A stretch of 53,075 bases of DNA from Clostridia bacterium (GCA_024692685.1 JAILMJ010000083.1:1-53075); one strand, 5' to 3'; positions 35,502-44,151 are shown, counted from the first letter of the stretch. Numbers and translations: made by a program. Notes: generated from the sequence alone by a model not told the origin.

Positions 35502-35586
35502 CTGTTAAAATCATTTGAGCTTCCGCCTCAATAAACTATTTCGGCGTCAGGGTCAGATACTATTAATATGTAATATATAATGTTTT

Positions 35587-35847
35587 TTAATCTTCTGTAT
35601 AAGTTTCATTGGAATAAACGGTTTTTACACTCATACCGTCTATTCTTCCGATTTTGCCGGAAAGGGCGCTTACAACGGACTGGGGAGCCTCAACAGCGAC
35701 ACTGATGATGCTTATCCCGCGTTTCCTGTAAGGGATGCCCATTCTGCCCAGAACAAAAGCGCTGTAATCGTGAAGAATGTTGTTGAGCTTATCCGTATTT
35801 TCGTTTTTCTCAACTATGATGCTGATAACCGCAACTCTTGTTTCCAT
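35587..35847 (-). CDS. TM1266-family iron-only hydrogenase system putative regulator
   Basis: This 86-residue protein resembles the small ferredoxin-like/ACT-type TM1266 family, which co-occurs with [FeFe]-hydrogenase maturation genes. Visible features are RVAVISIIVEKNENTDKLN, YSAFVLGRMGIPYRKRGI and ISVAVEAPQSVVSALSGKIG. The regulatory role is inferred from gene neighbourhood only. GGAG lies 8 bases before the ATG. It is 120 bases upstream of hydE, separated by a terminator-like hairpin. Confidence 0.9.
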   Translation of the reverse strand: METRVAVISIIVEKNENTDKLNNILHDYSAFVLGRMGIPYRKRGISIISVAVEAPQSVVSALSGKIGRIDGMSVKTVYSNETYTED

Positions 35848-35866
35848 ATTATCAACTCCGGTTTTC

Positions 35867-35879
35867 GTTCCTCAGGAAC
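35867..35879. promoter_or_regulatory. Perfect inverted repeat upstream of the TM1266-family gene
   Basis: GTTCCT-C-AGGAAC is a perfect 6-1-6 inverted repeat 20 bases before the start codon. It could be an operator or a small RNA hairpin near the ribosome site. No regulator is known for it. Confidence 0.35.
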
Positions 35880-35900
35880 AGAGGATTATCTCCTTATTAA

Positions 35901-35929
35901 GGCGACGGCAACTGACCGTTGCCGCCGCC
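35901..35929 (-). terminator. Probable terminator after the helical secreted-protein gene
   Basis: GGCGACGGCAAC (35901-35912) pairs with GTTGCCGCCGCC (35918-35929) with one mismatch. On the minus strand it is followed by TTAATAAGG, a weak T run. Confidence 0.5.
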
Positions 35930-35959
35930 GATTCAATATCACTTAAATCCGGTTAAATA

Positions 35960-37654
35960 TTATTTCTTGAAGAAAGAGAAGATGGAGGAAAGTGATTCTT
36001 TAATCTTTGCAAAGAAACCGTCGATAAGCTCTTTGATGGAGATTACCTTGCCTGACACTTCATCTTTCGCAACATTGATTACGGCATTTGTGATATTCTG
36101 AGCTGTCGGTTTTGCCGCGTAATCGGGATATACGAAATCTGCACTCAGAACTATATTGTCGGCACCGGAAGGAGTAACATAGGTGTAAACCTTGCTGTTG
36201 AGTGCGGTATCAACGATTGCATATCTGTCGGGACCGACAGTAACATTGGTGTATGAGTAATCTTCAACACCCATAGCACCGGCCTTCTCTACGATAAGAG
36301 TCGCAAGGGTATCGCTGTCTGCAGATGCCTTGACATCCTGAGTTGAGGTAAGGAAGCCCATCTTAATATAGTTAGATGTATACTCGCTGTAAGCACTGGT
36401 GAAGAAACCGTCTGCGGTAGCAAATGTGCTGTTTGTATTTGTAATCTCGGTGGAGCCCGCGGTTATCAACGCAGGAGTGTAAGCGGTGATGATGGAGCTG
36501 ACAAAGCCGTAATCCGAAACGGGAGTATCAAACAGCACGTATTTTGCGAGCTGAAGGAAAGCTATTTCGGAAACGTACTCAAATCTGATGTTGAAGCTGA
36601 GCTGGTTCTTGACCTTGCCTATGAAACCGCCGAGCTGAGCAAGCTTGAGGTTGTAGAGGGTATCTGCGCCGACCTGTCTGAGACCGAGAACGGTGCATAC
36701 TGCAAACTCGTAAGCTTCCGGTGTTGTGGTTCTGCGTGTCCAATCAACCGCACAGGACTCAGCGTAGAAGGTAGTGAAGAGTTCGTCCATAAGGGCATAC
36801 TGGTCGCTGGTGTTCCAGAGAACATCGGCAACGCTTGTGCCTACCTGATAAACCTTGAGGGCAACGGCTGTGTAGGCGTTTGTATCCATAGCAAGAGAGA
36901 TAGCATTCTGGATAACGCTTGTGCCGGTCGAAAGAGCAAGCTTTGCAAGCTCATCCTGAACAAGGTCTTCAATGCTGGCGTTGATCTTGGAAATGAGGTC
37001 AGCCGCTGCTGTGGCAACTACATTGTATTCGCAGTTGTCGGCAACATACTGAAGGAACTCAATGTAGAGATCGTTTGCCGCCTGAACGGAAAGAACTCTT
37101 GCATACATCTCGATAACATCGTCTCTGGACTTGTCATAGAGCTTGTAAATTTTAATGGCATTGTCAATGTACTTGAAAGCTTTGGTCCACTCCTCGGAAG
37201 AGAGGGTGTCGGAAATCTTGACAAAGCCGTTGACCTTCTGGGCAAGATCGTTTGCGTCACTTGCTGTCTGAAGAACTTTATAAATCTGCTCAAACTTTGA
37301 ATCGCCTATGCCGGTGTCAACTTTCTCGATGAGAGAGATAAGAACTTTCTCCGCCGTATCAACGGATACGCTCTGATCAAAAGCGTTCTGCCATGCATTG
37401 TCATAAAGTGAGAAAACCGTGTATGTAAGCATGGTGTCTGTAAGCTCTTTGTTGTTTTCGGCAACATACTTCCAGTTGGCGGATTTCTCGTTGTCGAGAA
37501 GTCTGTTGACAACGAGGTTCATTTTGCCGTTCCATGCGTTGACTCTCTCGCTTGAGGATACTACGGTTGCGTCTCCGTCCGCAAAAGCGGCAAACGGGAT
37601 AACGCAGCAAACCATAAGAACTGCGAGGAGAACTGATAAAATTTTCTTTGTCAT
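35960..37654 (-). CDS. Secreted helical protein of unknown function
   Basis: I do not recognise this 564-residue protein. It begins with a clear signal peptide (MTKKILSVLLAVLMVCCVIPFAAFA, cut near residue 26). The rest appears mainly alpha-helical, with many Asp/Asn/Thr/Ser and few Cys or catalytic-looking motifs, and no repeats I can align. It ends with an amphipathic tail FFAKIKESLSSIFSFFKK, similar in character to the tails of two other secreted proteins in this window. The ATG at 37654 has AAGGAG 8 bases upstream; a GTG three codons earlier is less well placed. It is monocistronic. Confidence 0.8.
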   Translation of the reverse strand: MTKKILSVLLAVLMVCCVIPFAAFADGDATVVSSSERVNAWNGKMNLVVNRLLDNEKSANWKYVAENNKELTDTMLTYTVFSLYDNAWQNAFDQSVSVDTAEKVLISLIEKVDTGIGDSKFEQIYKVLQTASDANDLAQKVNGFVKISDTLSSEEWTKAFKYIDNAIKIYKLYDKSRDDVIEMYARVLSVQAANDLYIEFLQYVADNCEYNVVATAAADLISKINASIEDLVQDELAKLALSTGTSVIQNAISLAMDTNAYTAVALKVYQVGTSVADVLWNTSDQYALMDELFTTFYAESCAVDWTRRTTTPEAYEFAVCTVLGLRQVGADTLYNLKLAQLGGFIGKVKNQLSFNIRFEYVSEIAFLQLAKYVLFDTPVSDYGFVSSIITAYTPALITAGSTEITNTNSTFATADGFFTSAYSEYTSNYIKMGFLTSTQDVKASADSDTLATLIVEKAGAMGVEDYSYTNVTVGPDRYAIVDTALNSKVYTYVTPSGADNIVLSADFVYPDYAAKPTAQNITNAVINVAKDEVSGKVISIKELIDGFFAKIKESLSSIFSFFKK

Positions 37655-37831
37655 ATACTCCACTCCTTTTAGGGGTATAATTTATTCGTAAAAATTATAT
37701 ATTAAAGTTATCGAAAAATAAATTGACATATATTACAAAATTATGAATGATTTTTTATCCATTTTTACTTTGGTTGTAAAAACAGTAATGATTGCTTTTT
37801 TTCGGTATTTTTCAGCAAATTGACATTTCAG

Positions 37832-37860
37832 TGGACATCGGCGAAAATCTGTGGTATTCT
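37832..37860 (+). promoter_or_regulatory. Promoter of the GH16 gene
   Basis: TGGACA (37832-37837), a 17-base spacer and TATTCT (37855-37860) stand 18 bases before the ATG, so the 5' leader would be only about a dozen bases and would begin near the ribosome site. Confidence 0.5.
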
Positions 37861-37878
37861 TTGCGCGAGGTGATTCTG

Positions 37879-38793
37879 ATGGAAAAACTGTTTGACCTTC
37901 TCAAACTCGCATACCGCCAAAGGGAATCAATTTACAGAGTGGGCAGACTTATTCGCAGTCTTCAAGGTTCATTTTCGGTCAGAAAACTGGTTTCGGTGAT
38001 TGTCGCCTTTTTTGAAATGTTCGCTTGTGTCATATCAGACAGCCCGGTAACCCCGCTCGGCGGGGAACTTGATTTAAGCGGTTACTCCCTCGTATTTGAG
38101 GATGAATTCAACTCGGATGCGCTTGATATGCAGGCGTGGAGTCACAGAGGCCTCGGTCCGAGACGCTGCGGCTTTAACGGCGCTTCGCAGGTCAGGGTTG
38201 AGGACGGTAAACTCGTCATCACGGGTGAATACCTCGAAAACGGAGAATACGGTCCTGGCTGGTATGTCGGAATGATTAAACTCAACAAGCAGTATAAACA
38301 CGGGTATTTTGAAATCAGATGTATCTGCAACAAGGGTGCCGATTTCTGGAGCGCATTCTGGATTCAGGCTGAACACCCCTATGATCACAGCATTTCGCAG
38401 GGAGGTGTCGGCGGAGCGGAGCTTGATATATTTGAGTCTGTATCCCGATATGAAGACAACAGGATTTACAAGGACGCAGTCACATCAACCGTTCACTGTA
38501 ACGGAGGCGACGACGATATCGAACACATTGATTCATGTATGGTCGGTCAATTCAGAGGCAAAAACATTCATGAAGAATACAACACCTACGGTCTCAAATG
38601 GACCGAAGACGAATACATATTCTATATCAACGGTGTGGAAAGCGGAAGGACAAGCTTTTCAAAGGGTGTTTCCGACGTGCCCGAAGATGTGATTGTTTCA
38701 CTCGAAATCCCCGATGAAGGGATAAGGTATGAAAAGGATTACAAAACGGAATTCATTGTTGATTATGTAAAAATCTGGCAGACAGACACTTGA
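37879..38793 (+). CDS. GH16-family beta-glucanase (laminarinase/lichenase type)
   Basis: The 304-residue protein contains a GH16 catalytic domain (about residues 70-304). The active-site motif is AELDIFES (ExDxxE), preceded by GYFEIRCIC and the aromatic WSAFWIQAEH stretch, and followed by TYGLKWTEDEYIFYINGV. It should cleave beta-1,3 or mixed beta-1,3/1,4 glucans. The first 60 residues are odd: a basic amphipathic stretch (KLAYRQRESIYRVGRLIRSL) and then a hydrophobic segment KLVSVIVAFFEMFACVIS near 37-54, rather than a normal signal peptide. It may be anchored by this segment. The ATG at 37879 has GAGG 8 bases upstream. Confidence 0.88.
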   Translation: MEKLFDLLKLAYRQRESIYRVGRLIRSLQGSFSVRKLVSVIVAFFEMFACVISDSPVTPLGGELDLSGYSLVFEDEFNSDALDMQAWSHRGLGPRRCGFNGASQVRVEDGKLVITGEYLENGEYGPGWYVGMIKLNKQYKHGYFEIRCICNKGADFWSAFWIQAEHPYDHSISQGGVGGAELDIFESVSRYEDNRIYKDAVTSTVHCNGGDDDIEHIDSCMVGQFRGKNIHEEYNTYGLKWTEDEYIFYINGVESGRTSFSKGVSDVPEDVIVSLEIPDEGIRYEKDYKTEFIVDYVKIWQTDT

Positions 38794-38806
38794 TTGCAGA
38801 AAAATT

Positions 38807-38843
38807 TACCGCAGAAGCTCCCGTGGAGCCCTGCGGTATTTTT
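38807..38843. terminator. Bidirectional terminator between GH16 and the SDR operon
   Basis: TACCGCAG (38807-38814) pairs with CTGCGGTA (38831-38838), with an inner GCTCC/GGAGC pairing. Five Ts follow on the plus strand, and AAATTTTTC on the minus strand. Confidence 0.85.
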
Positions 38844-38862
38844 GTGAGTTATTTGTCCGGTA

Positions 38863-39102
38863 CTAACATTTTGAACGGACTTTTTTTCTTCCCGACCTGT
38901 TTGCTTCAAGCAAACTCATCAGCGCGGCGATACACACCGGCGCCGTCGTGTTGAGAATCGCGAGACGAATGAAAAATGAACAGGCGTCATCCGTCATCTT
39001 TGTCAGAAGTTTTGAGGTCGGATTTTTCGGCTTTATTTTACGGGTTACGCCTGATGATATCCCGGAAAGATCTGCGCCGAGTTTCTTATAATCAAGACTC
39101 AT
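38863..39102 (-). CDS. Small hypothetical protein
   Basis: This 79-residue frame starts with ATG, 7 bases after GGAAGG, and lies 35 bases downstream of the SDR stop in the same direction. The N-terminal half is basic (GVTRKIKPKNPTSKLLTK) and the middle is hydrophobic (SFFIRLAILNTTAPVCIAAL), ending in Arg/Lys. I know no family for it. The good ribosome site and the terminator just after it favour a real gene. Confidence 0.5.
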   Translation of the reverse strand: MSLDYKKLGADLSGISSGVTRKIKPKNPTSKLLTKMTDDACSFFIRLAILNTTAPVCIAALMSLLEANRSGRKKVRSKC

Positions 39103-39137
39103 CTTCTCACCTTCCGCTTACAGAATCGGCAGGACTT

Positions 39138-39911
39138 TTACATGCAGGTGTATCCGCCGTCAACAGCAAGATTGACGCCTGTGACATAGCTTGAAGCGGG
39201 AGAAGCAAGGAAGAGGGCAGCCGTATCAAGTTCGCCCTCATTTCCGTAACGCTCCAAGGGAATCATTGTCTTTGCGTTCTGCTGGAAGAATTCGCTGTTA
39301 AGCGTATATCTGGTCAAATCGGTATAGAAATAACCGGGACAAATGGAATTGACCGTTATGTTGTATTTACCCCACTCCGCCGCAAGCGCGCGGGTAAGAT
39401 TGACCACGCCTCCCTTTGCTGCGTGATAAGGGGCGGAGCCGGCTATTTTATTGCCCACAAGACCGTACATTGAAGCGATGTTGATAATCCTGCCGTACTT
39501 TGCGGGAATCATAGCCTTCTTTGCTGCCGCGCGGGCAACTCTGAATGAACCGAAAAGGTCGATATCGCACTCATCGCCGAACTGCTTGTCTGTGATGTCC
39601 TCCGCGGGGGCAACCGCACCTGTGCCGGCGTTGTTTATAACAATATCAATTCTTCCGAAATGGGCAAGCGCCTCATCAATACTTGCCTCAACTCCGTCGG
39701 TATCTGTTATGTCGCAACAAACGGCAATGGCATCAACGTTGAATTCTGCTTTGATTTCCGCAACTACAGCGTCAAGTTTGTCCTTTCTGCGAGCCAGAGC
39801 AACAATATTGCAGCCCTGATTTGCGAGAGCCTTTGCCATCTGAACTCCCAAACCTGCTGAGCAGCCCGTTACAAGAGCTACCTGACCTTTTAAGTCAAAA
39901 TAATTTTTCAT
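39138..39911 (-). CDS. Short-chain dehydrogenase/reductase (gluconate 5-dehydrogenase-like)
   Basis: This 257-residue classical SDR has the dinucleotide motif TGCSAGLG (residues 15-22), NNAG at about 92, the catalytic Ser in INIASMYG and the YHAAK Tyr-Lys pair, then NSICPGYFYTDLT. The overall pattern resembles 2-dehydro-3-deoxygluconate and gluconate 5-dehydrogenases, but the substrate is inferred only from resemblance. AGGAGG precedes the ATG. It is followed by a small hypothetical gene in the same transcript. Confidence 0.9.
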   Translation of the reverse strand: MKNYFDLKGQVALVTGCSAGLGVQMAKALANQGCNIVALARRKDKLDAVVAEIKAEFNVDAIAVCCDITDTDGVEASIDEALAHFGRIDIVINNAGTGAVAPAEDITDKQFGDECDIDLFGSFRVARAAAKKAMIPAKYGRIINIASMYGLVGNKIAGSAPYHAAKGGVVNLTRALAAEWGKYNITVNSICPGYFYTDLTRYTLNSEFFQQNAKTMIPLERYGNEGELDTAALFLASPASSYVTGVNLAVDGGYTCM

Positions 39912-39987
39912 CTTAAACCTCCTGAATTATTATCGGAAATGCCGGCATAAACCGCAGCCTGCCGAACCGGCAGCATAACCTCATGGT

Positions 39988-39996
39988 ATTATATCA
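39988..39996 (-). promoter_or_regulatory. Extended -10 promoter of the SDR gene
   Basis: On the minus strand TGATATAAT is an extended -10 (TGnTATAAT) with no good -35. The 77-base leader that follows contains a CTGCCG/CGGCAG hairpin. Confidence 0.55.
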
Positions 39997-40079
39997 AATA
40001 TTTACCGATGTTTCTATTCGCTTTTTCCCGAAAAAAAAGGATTATTTATATTTAATGTGCCCATATTTCCGAAAATCTG

Positions 40080-40108
40080 TTGAAAAAAAGGCCGATCAAT
40101 GAGATAAT
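40080..40108 (+). promoter_or_regulatory. Promoter of the metallophosphoesterase gene
   Basis: TTGAAA (40080-40085), a 17-base spacer and GATAAT (40103-40108) lie 79 bases before the ATG. Confidence 0.6.
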
Positions 40109-40187
40109 TAAAAATACGAATTTTCGGGAAACTGTTTATATGTTATGCCGCATTTGATGTGTCAGGCAGAAACCGGGAGGGAATAAT

Positions 40188-41891
40188 ATGAAAAATATCA
40201 GAAAAGCTATCTGCGTCTTTATGGCCTTAATTCTTACAACCGGATGCTTCGGAATAATCTCCTTTGCAGACGGGCAGGACGATGAAATCAGATTTGCCGT
40301 TTGCACAGATATTCACGCTCTCGAAAAGGGCGCCGTGCCCGCTGTAAATTATCCGGAAAACGAGCTTTATTTTCACGCGCGCAATTCCGGAAACCTTTAT
40401 ACCGAAGCTATCGGCATTTTTGTCACCTTTCTGACCAAAATGAAAGAAGAAAAGCCGGATTTTATCATTTTACCCGGTGATCTGGCAAATGACGGAAATC
40501 AGGAGGAGCACGAATACTTCGCCTCTATTCTCAACCTCTTTGAGGAGGAATCGGGCATTCCTGTTTATGTGGCTCCCGGAAACCATGATTATTACCGTTC
40601 CACACGCGAAGAGTTTAAAAGCTATTATCACAATTTCGGCTATGATGAGGCAGTGAATGTTGACACGCAAACCGCTTCTTACTGCGTTGACCTTCCCGGA
40701 AATTTCAGGCTCATAGCGATTGATTCATGCCTGGAAGGAAAAGACGGCGACGGCTTTGATGACAGGCTTTTCGGCTGGATTGAGGCAAGGGCAAATGAGG
40801 CGAAGGAGAGCGGCAGAACGGTTATATCCTTCATGCATCATCCCCTGCTTGACCCGATTCCCTATGCCGAACTGCTTATGAAAGACTTCATCGTCAGAGA
40901 CAGCAAGAAAGTTGCCGAAAAGTTTACGCAGTACGGAATCCAGTATGTTTTCACCGGCCACGAACACGGCAATAACATAAGCGCGTACACGGGCAAAAAC
41001 GGACGGACTGTCTATGACATTCTCACCACCGCGCTCTCGTCTTATCCTCTCGAATACAGAATGGTAAACCTCAGTAAAGATGCGATGGATATCAAAAACG
41101 AGACCATTCTCGAATGCAATTTTGATTATATCACTGAAGGTTTCACCCCCAAGCAGCTTGAGCTGATGAGAACCGATTACACCGAATACTCCAAAGGCTA
41201 TTTCAAATATTCAATCGAGAGAAAGATTGCGAAATACCTGACCCCGGAATTTATTGCCGGCGCCCTCAACCAAAAAAGCGGTCCGCTTTATGATACCATT
41301 CAGACCGTTATGACGCTCGTGGGCGAAGCCGTTGAGATGCCGCTCTACAACAAGGATTACGACGGCACGACGGTTGAATCAATAGCGGCAAAATCCGGCG
41401 TCAAACTGCCCGAATCCGATTATTACAACCTTATGGATTTGATTTCATCGGGAGTTGCCTCAATCTACTACGGAAATGAAAATATGGGTATTGAAACCTC
41501 TCCCGAGGGGAAACTGCTCATTACAGCTCTGAACACTCAGCTTAAATATGTTCTTGCCGAAGCGGGGAACAGACAGACAACTCAGGTTATCAACTCCGTA
41601 ATATCGGCCTTCGGTCTCGAAGAAATCGACGAACTCAATGTTTCTCTTCTTAACAGACTTCCTCTCCCCGGCGCAGACAATTTCTACGAAATTGCCTACA
41701 CGATATTTGAGCCTCTGATAAACAAATTCCTCGTTGATGACGATATATCCGACAGAGACGCTGTTCTTCCCGGTCCGGGAGAGACAGTTGATCCTCCGAA
41801 GAAAATCAACACATTCTTCGACAAAGTACTGTCATTCATCAAATATGTATTCAAAGTGGCTTTCACAAGTCTTACCGTCTGGTTCAGATAA
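40188..41891 (+). CDS. Secreted metallophosphoesterase
   Basis: The 567-residue protein starts with a signal peptide (MKNIRKAICVFMALILTT and then GCFGIISFADG, cut near residue 28). It has a calcineurin-like phosphoesterase domain of about 300 residues with all metal motifs: CTDIHA, PGDLANDG, PGNHDYY, FMHHPLLD and FTGHEHGN. The C-terminal 230 residues are helical and unassigned. A Pro-rich short linker leads to an amphipathic tail, FFDKVLSFIKYVFKVAF. The domain could release phosphate or cleave phosphodiesters outside the cell; the substrate is unknown. GGGAGG precedes the ATG. Confidence 0.88.
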   Translation: MKNIRKAICVFMALILTTGCFGIISFADGQDDEIRFAVCTDIHALEKGAVPAVNYPENELYFHARNSGNLYTEAIGIFVTFLTKMKEEKPDFIILPGDLANDGNQEEHEYFASILNLFEEESGIPVYVAPGNHDYYRSTREEFKSYYHNFGYDEAVNVDTQTASYCVDLPGNFRLIAIDSCLEGKDGDGFDDRLFGWIEARANEAKESGRTVISFMHHPLLDPIPYAELLMKDFIVRDSKKVAEKFTQYGIQYVFTGHEHGNNISAYTGKNGRTVYDILTTALSSYPLEYRMVNLSKDAMDIKNETILECNFDYITEGFTPKQLELMRTDYTEYSKGYFKYSIERKIAKYLTPEFIAGALNQKSGPLYDTIQTVMTLVGEAVEMPLYNKDYDGTTVESIAAKSGVKLPESDYYNLMDLISSGVASIYYGNENMGIETSPEGKLLITALNTQLKYVLAEAGNRQTTQVINSVISAFGLEEIDELNVSLLNRLPLPGADNFYEIAYTIFEPLINKFLVDDDISDRDAVLPGPGETVDPPKKINTFFDKVLSFIKYVFKVAFTSLTVWFR

Positions 41892-41905
41892 GTATAAAAC
41901 TATAA

Positions 41906-41931
41906 CCCCATTCGTTCGAGGACGAATGGGG
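41906..41931. terminator. Bidirectional terminator
   Basis: A perfect 10-base stem CCCCATTCGT/ACGAATGGGG with a 6-base loop lies between two converging transcripts: the metallophosphoesterase gene and the sulfoquinovose operon. TTTATTT follows on the plus strand and TTATAGTTTT on the minus strand. Confidence 0.85.
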
Positions 41932-41962
41932 TTTATTTGTGACCTGTTTGTAATTCTGTGTA

Positions 41963-43402
41963 TTATTCCTCTGTTTCTCTTATCCGCTCAAGATCTTCGT
42001 GCATCTCAACAAGTTTTTTCTTGGAGAGGTTGTAACCGAAGAAGAGCAGAACCGCCATAAGCGAGAGCATAACGGCAGGCACAAGAGTGGAAATGTCATA
42101 GAGCTTTGAAAGAACGTCCTGACTCAGGGCAATTCCCTGCTTTGAAAGCTCACCGTTATAACGAATATAGGCAAGCAAAGCGTTCAGGCCGACTCCGGCA
42201 AGGGTCTGACCGAGTTTTCTTGTGAATGAGAAAAATGCGTAAGCCATGCCTTCTTCGCGTTTCCCCGTACGCACTTCGTGGTAGTCAATGGCATCCATAA
42301 CAAGCGCCCAGACTTCGAGCACAAGAAAGGTCTGACCGAGACCGGAGAAGAAGGTGAACACAAGGAAAACAACGGGGCTTTGGGCAAGAGCCGTCCCCCT
42401 GAGCGCAAAGAGAATAAAATTGATTACGGCCGCAAAAGCCATACCTGCGGCGCAGAGTTCCTTCTTACCGAACTTGCGGATGAGTTTATTCATAACCGGG
42501 ATGAATATTGCCATCGGACCGTAGGTGCAGATTGTTACGAAAGCATACATTCCCGCCTTACCGAAATAGTCAGTGAAAAGGTAGGTGTAGGTGGACTGAT
42601 AATAAAACTGGAACGCTATGAGAAGCATCGAAGCGAGGGAAAGCATAACAAAGGGTCTGTTTGAGATAAGAGCCTTAACCGTAGCAAAAGCATTGTAGTT
42701 CTTGGTGCCGTCCTTCTTCTGGGGTGCAATCCTTTCCTTTGTGAGTTTGTAATGAATTGCATATACAAGGACGGAAAGAACAGAAAGCGCAAGAACGCAC
42801 CAGAAGAGTTTATTCTCATCAAGAGCCTGGATATTGGTACCGTTGGCATATTTGCCCGTAACGGTGTAAACTATCATAGGCAGAACAATTGTGCCGGGAA
42901 GACCGCCGAGACCGGCTCCGATTGAGCGCCACATTGAAAGTGATGAACGCTCAAGCTCATCATCGGTGATAACCGATGCAAGCGAACCGTAAGGAATGTT
43001 CACGGCTGTATACATCATACCATATAATATATAGGTAATATAAGCATAAACGAGATATTTCGTTTCATCCAGGCCGGGAATCTTGAAAAACATCAGGGCA
43101 GACGCAATGGCAAGGGGAATCGAAAACCTGAGTATCCAGGGACGGAACTGCCCTCCCCGATTCGGCTTGCGGGACTGAATGAACGCACCCCAGAGAGGAT
43201 CGTTTACCGCGTCCCAGATTCTGGCGATAAGAATGAGCACAACTATCTTTGCAGGGCTGATACCAAGCGCGTCCGTGTAGAATTTATTCTGAAACGCTCC
43301 GATAAGCGAAAATGTGAGAAGACCGGCGGTATCGCCGAGGGCATAACCGATTTTGTCTTTCAGTTTTATTCCGTGAGTCTCCGTAAGATTAGTCAAATCC
43401 AT
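41963..43402 (-). CDS. GPH-family sugar:cation symporter (probable sulfoquinovose/SQ-glycoside importer)
   Basis: This 479-residue, 12-helix transporter belongs to the glycoside-pentoside-hexuronide (MelB-like) family: KDKIGYALGDTAGLLTFSLIG near the N terminus, ARIWDAVNDPLWG and the central GKYANGTN region. E. coli YihO/YihP, the proposed sulfoquinovose carriers, are of the same family. As the last gene of the sulfo-TAL operon it most likely imports sulfoquinovose or its glycerol glycoside. The start is the second of two adjacent ATGs, favoured slightly by spacing to AAAGGA; 43405 is possible. Confidence 0.88.
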   Translation of the reverse strand: MDLTNLTETHGIKLKDKIGYALGDTAGLLTFSLIGAFQNKFYTDALGISPAKIVVLILIARIWDAVNDPLWGAFIQSRKPNRGGQFRPWILRFSIPLAIASALMFFKIPGLDETKYLVYAYITYILYGMMYTAVNIPYGSLASVITDDELERSSLSMWRSIGAGLGGLPGTIVLPMIVYTVTGKYANGTNIQALDENKLFWCVLALSVLSVLVYAIHYKLTKERIAPQKKDGTKNYNAFATVKALISNRPFVMLSLASMLLIAFQFYYQSTYTYLFTDYFGKAGMYAFVTICTYGPMAIFIPVMNKLIRKFGKKELCAAGMAFAAVINFILFALRGTALAQSPVVFLVFTFFSGLGQTFLVLEVWALVMDAIDYHEVRTGKREEGMAYAFFSFTRKLGQTLAGVGLNALLAYIRYNGELSKQGIALSQDVLSKLYDISTLVPAVMLSLMAVLLFFGYNLSKKKLVEMHEDLERIRETEE

Positions 43403-43419
43403 CATTCCTTTATCAGTTT

Positions 43420-44151
43420 TTATTTAATAAGCAGAGATACTCCGCTGATGAGCATGAGAACATACGTAAGCTGCAAGAATACCTTGCGGCTCATTTTTTT
43501 GCTGATAAGACTGCCGATTACCAGAGCGGCAGCAAGTGTCACAACCGATATTGCGGTAATTCTGATTGTTTCCGGAGTGAAATAACCCTCATATATATCT
43601 GTTGCAAAAAGGATACCGTTCAGCAAAATCCAAACTGCGCTCAGAGTGCCTCTGAATTCGTCCTTATCCCGTATTTTACCGCTTGCATACGTAACAAGCA
43701 GCGGTCCCCCGCACACAAACATACCGTGAACCACTCCCGCAAGCACGAGAAGAATTACAGACACGGGAGACGGCAGAACCTTATCATCTTTGTGCATATA
43801 GAATTTAACGGCATTCATCACAGCAAATACAATCACAATGACTCCGAGTGTCTTATAGAGCAGGGACGGATTGCCCGTGAAGAAACGTTTGAGGTATATT
43901 CCCGCCGCCATACCGACAAGCATAATTCCCGTCATTTTGAGAAGCTCTTTTTTGTTGATATGCCTGAAACAGGTGATGACGACATAGACCGAGGCAAGTA
44001 ACCCGAGTATATTGAGCGCGGGCTTTGCAACGTCATAACCGACAAGCATAACGGAAAAAGGCATCGCAAGAACAGTACCCGCAAAGCCGGTTATGCACTG
44101 GATAATATTGGTAAGAAAAACCGTGAGTAAAAACAGGATTTTTTCAAGCAT
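43420..44151 (-). CDS. TauE/SafE-family exporter (probable organosulfonate exporter)
   Basis: This 243-residue membrane protein has about eight helices in two homologous halves, typical of the TauE/SafE (sulfite/organosulfonate exporter) family: TGFAGTVLAMPFSVMLVGYD in the first half and AGVVHGMFVCGGPLLVTYASG in the second. TauE/SafE proteins accompany most sulfoglycolysis and sulfonate pathways as exporters of the C3-sulfonate. Here the expected cargo is DHPS, or sulfolactate. The ATG at 44151 overlaps the stop codon of the isomerase gene (TGATG), so translation is coupled. Confidence 0.87.
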   Translation of the reverse strand: MLEKILFLLTVFLTNIIQCITGFAGTVLAMPFSVMLVGYDVAKPALNILGLLASVYVVITCFRHINKKELLKMTGIMLVGMAAGIYLKRFFTGNPSLLYKTLGVIVIVFAVMNAVKFYMHKDDKVLPSPVSVILLVLAGVVHGMFVCGGPLLVTYASGKIRDKDEFRGTLSAVWILLNGILFATDIYEGYFTPETIRITAISVVTLAAALVIGSLISKKMSRKVFLQLTYVLMLISGVSLLIK

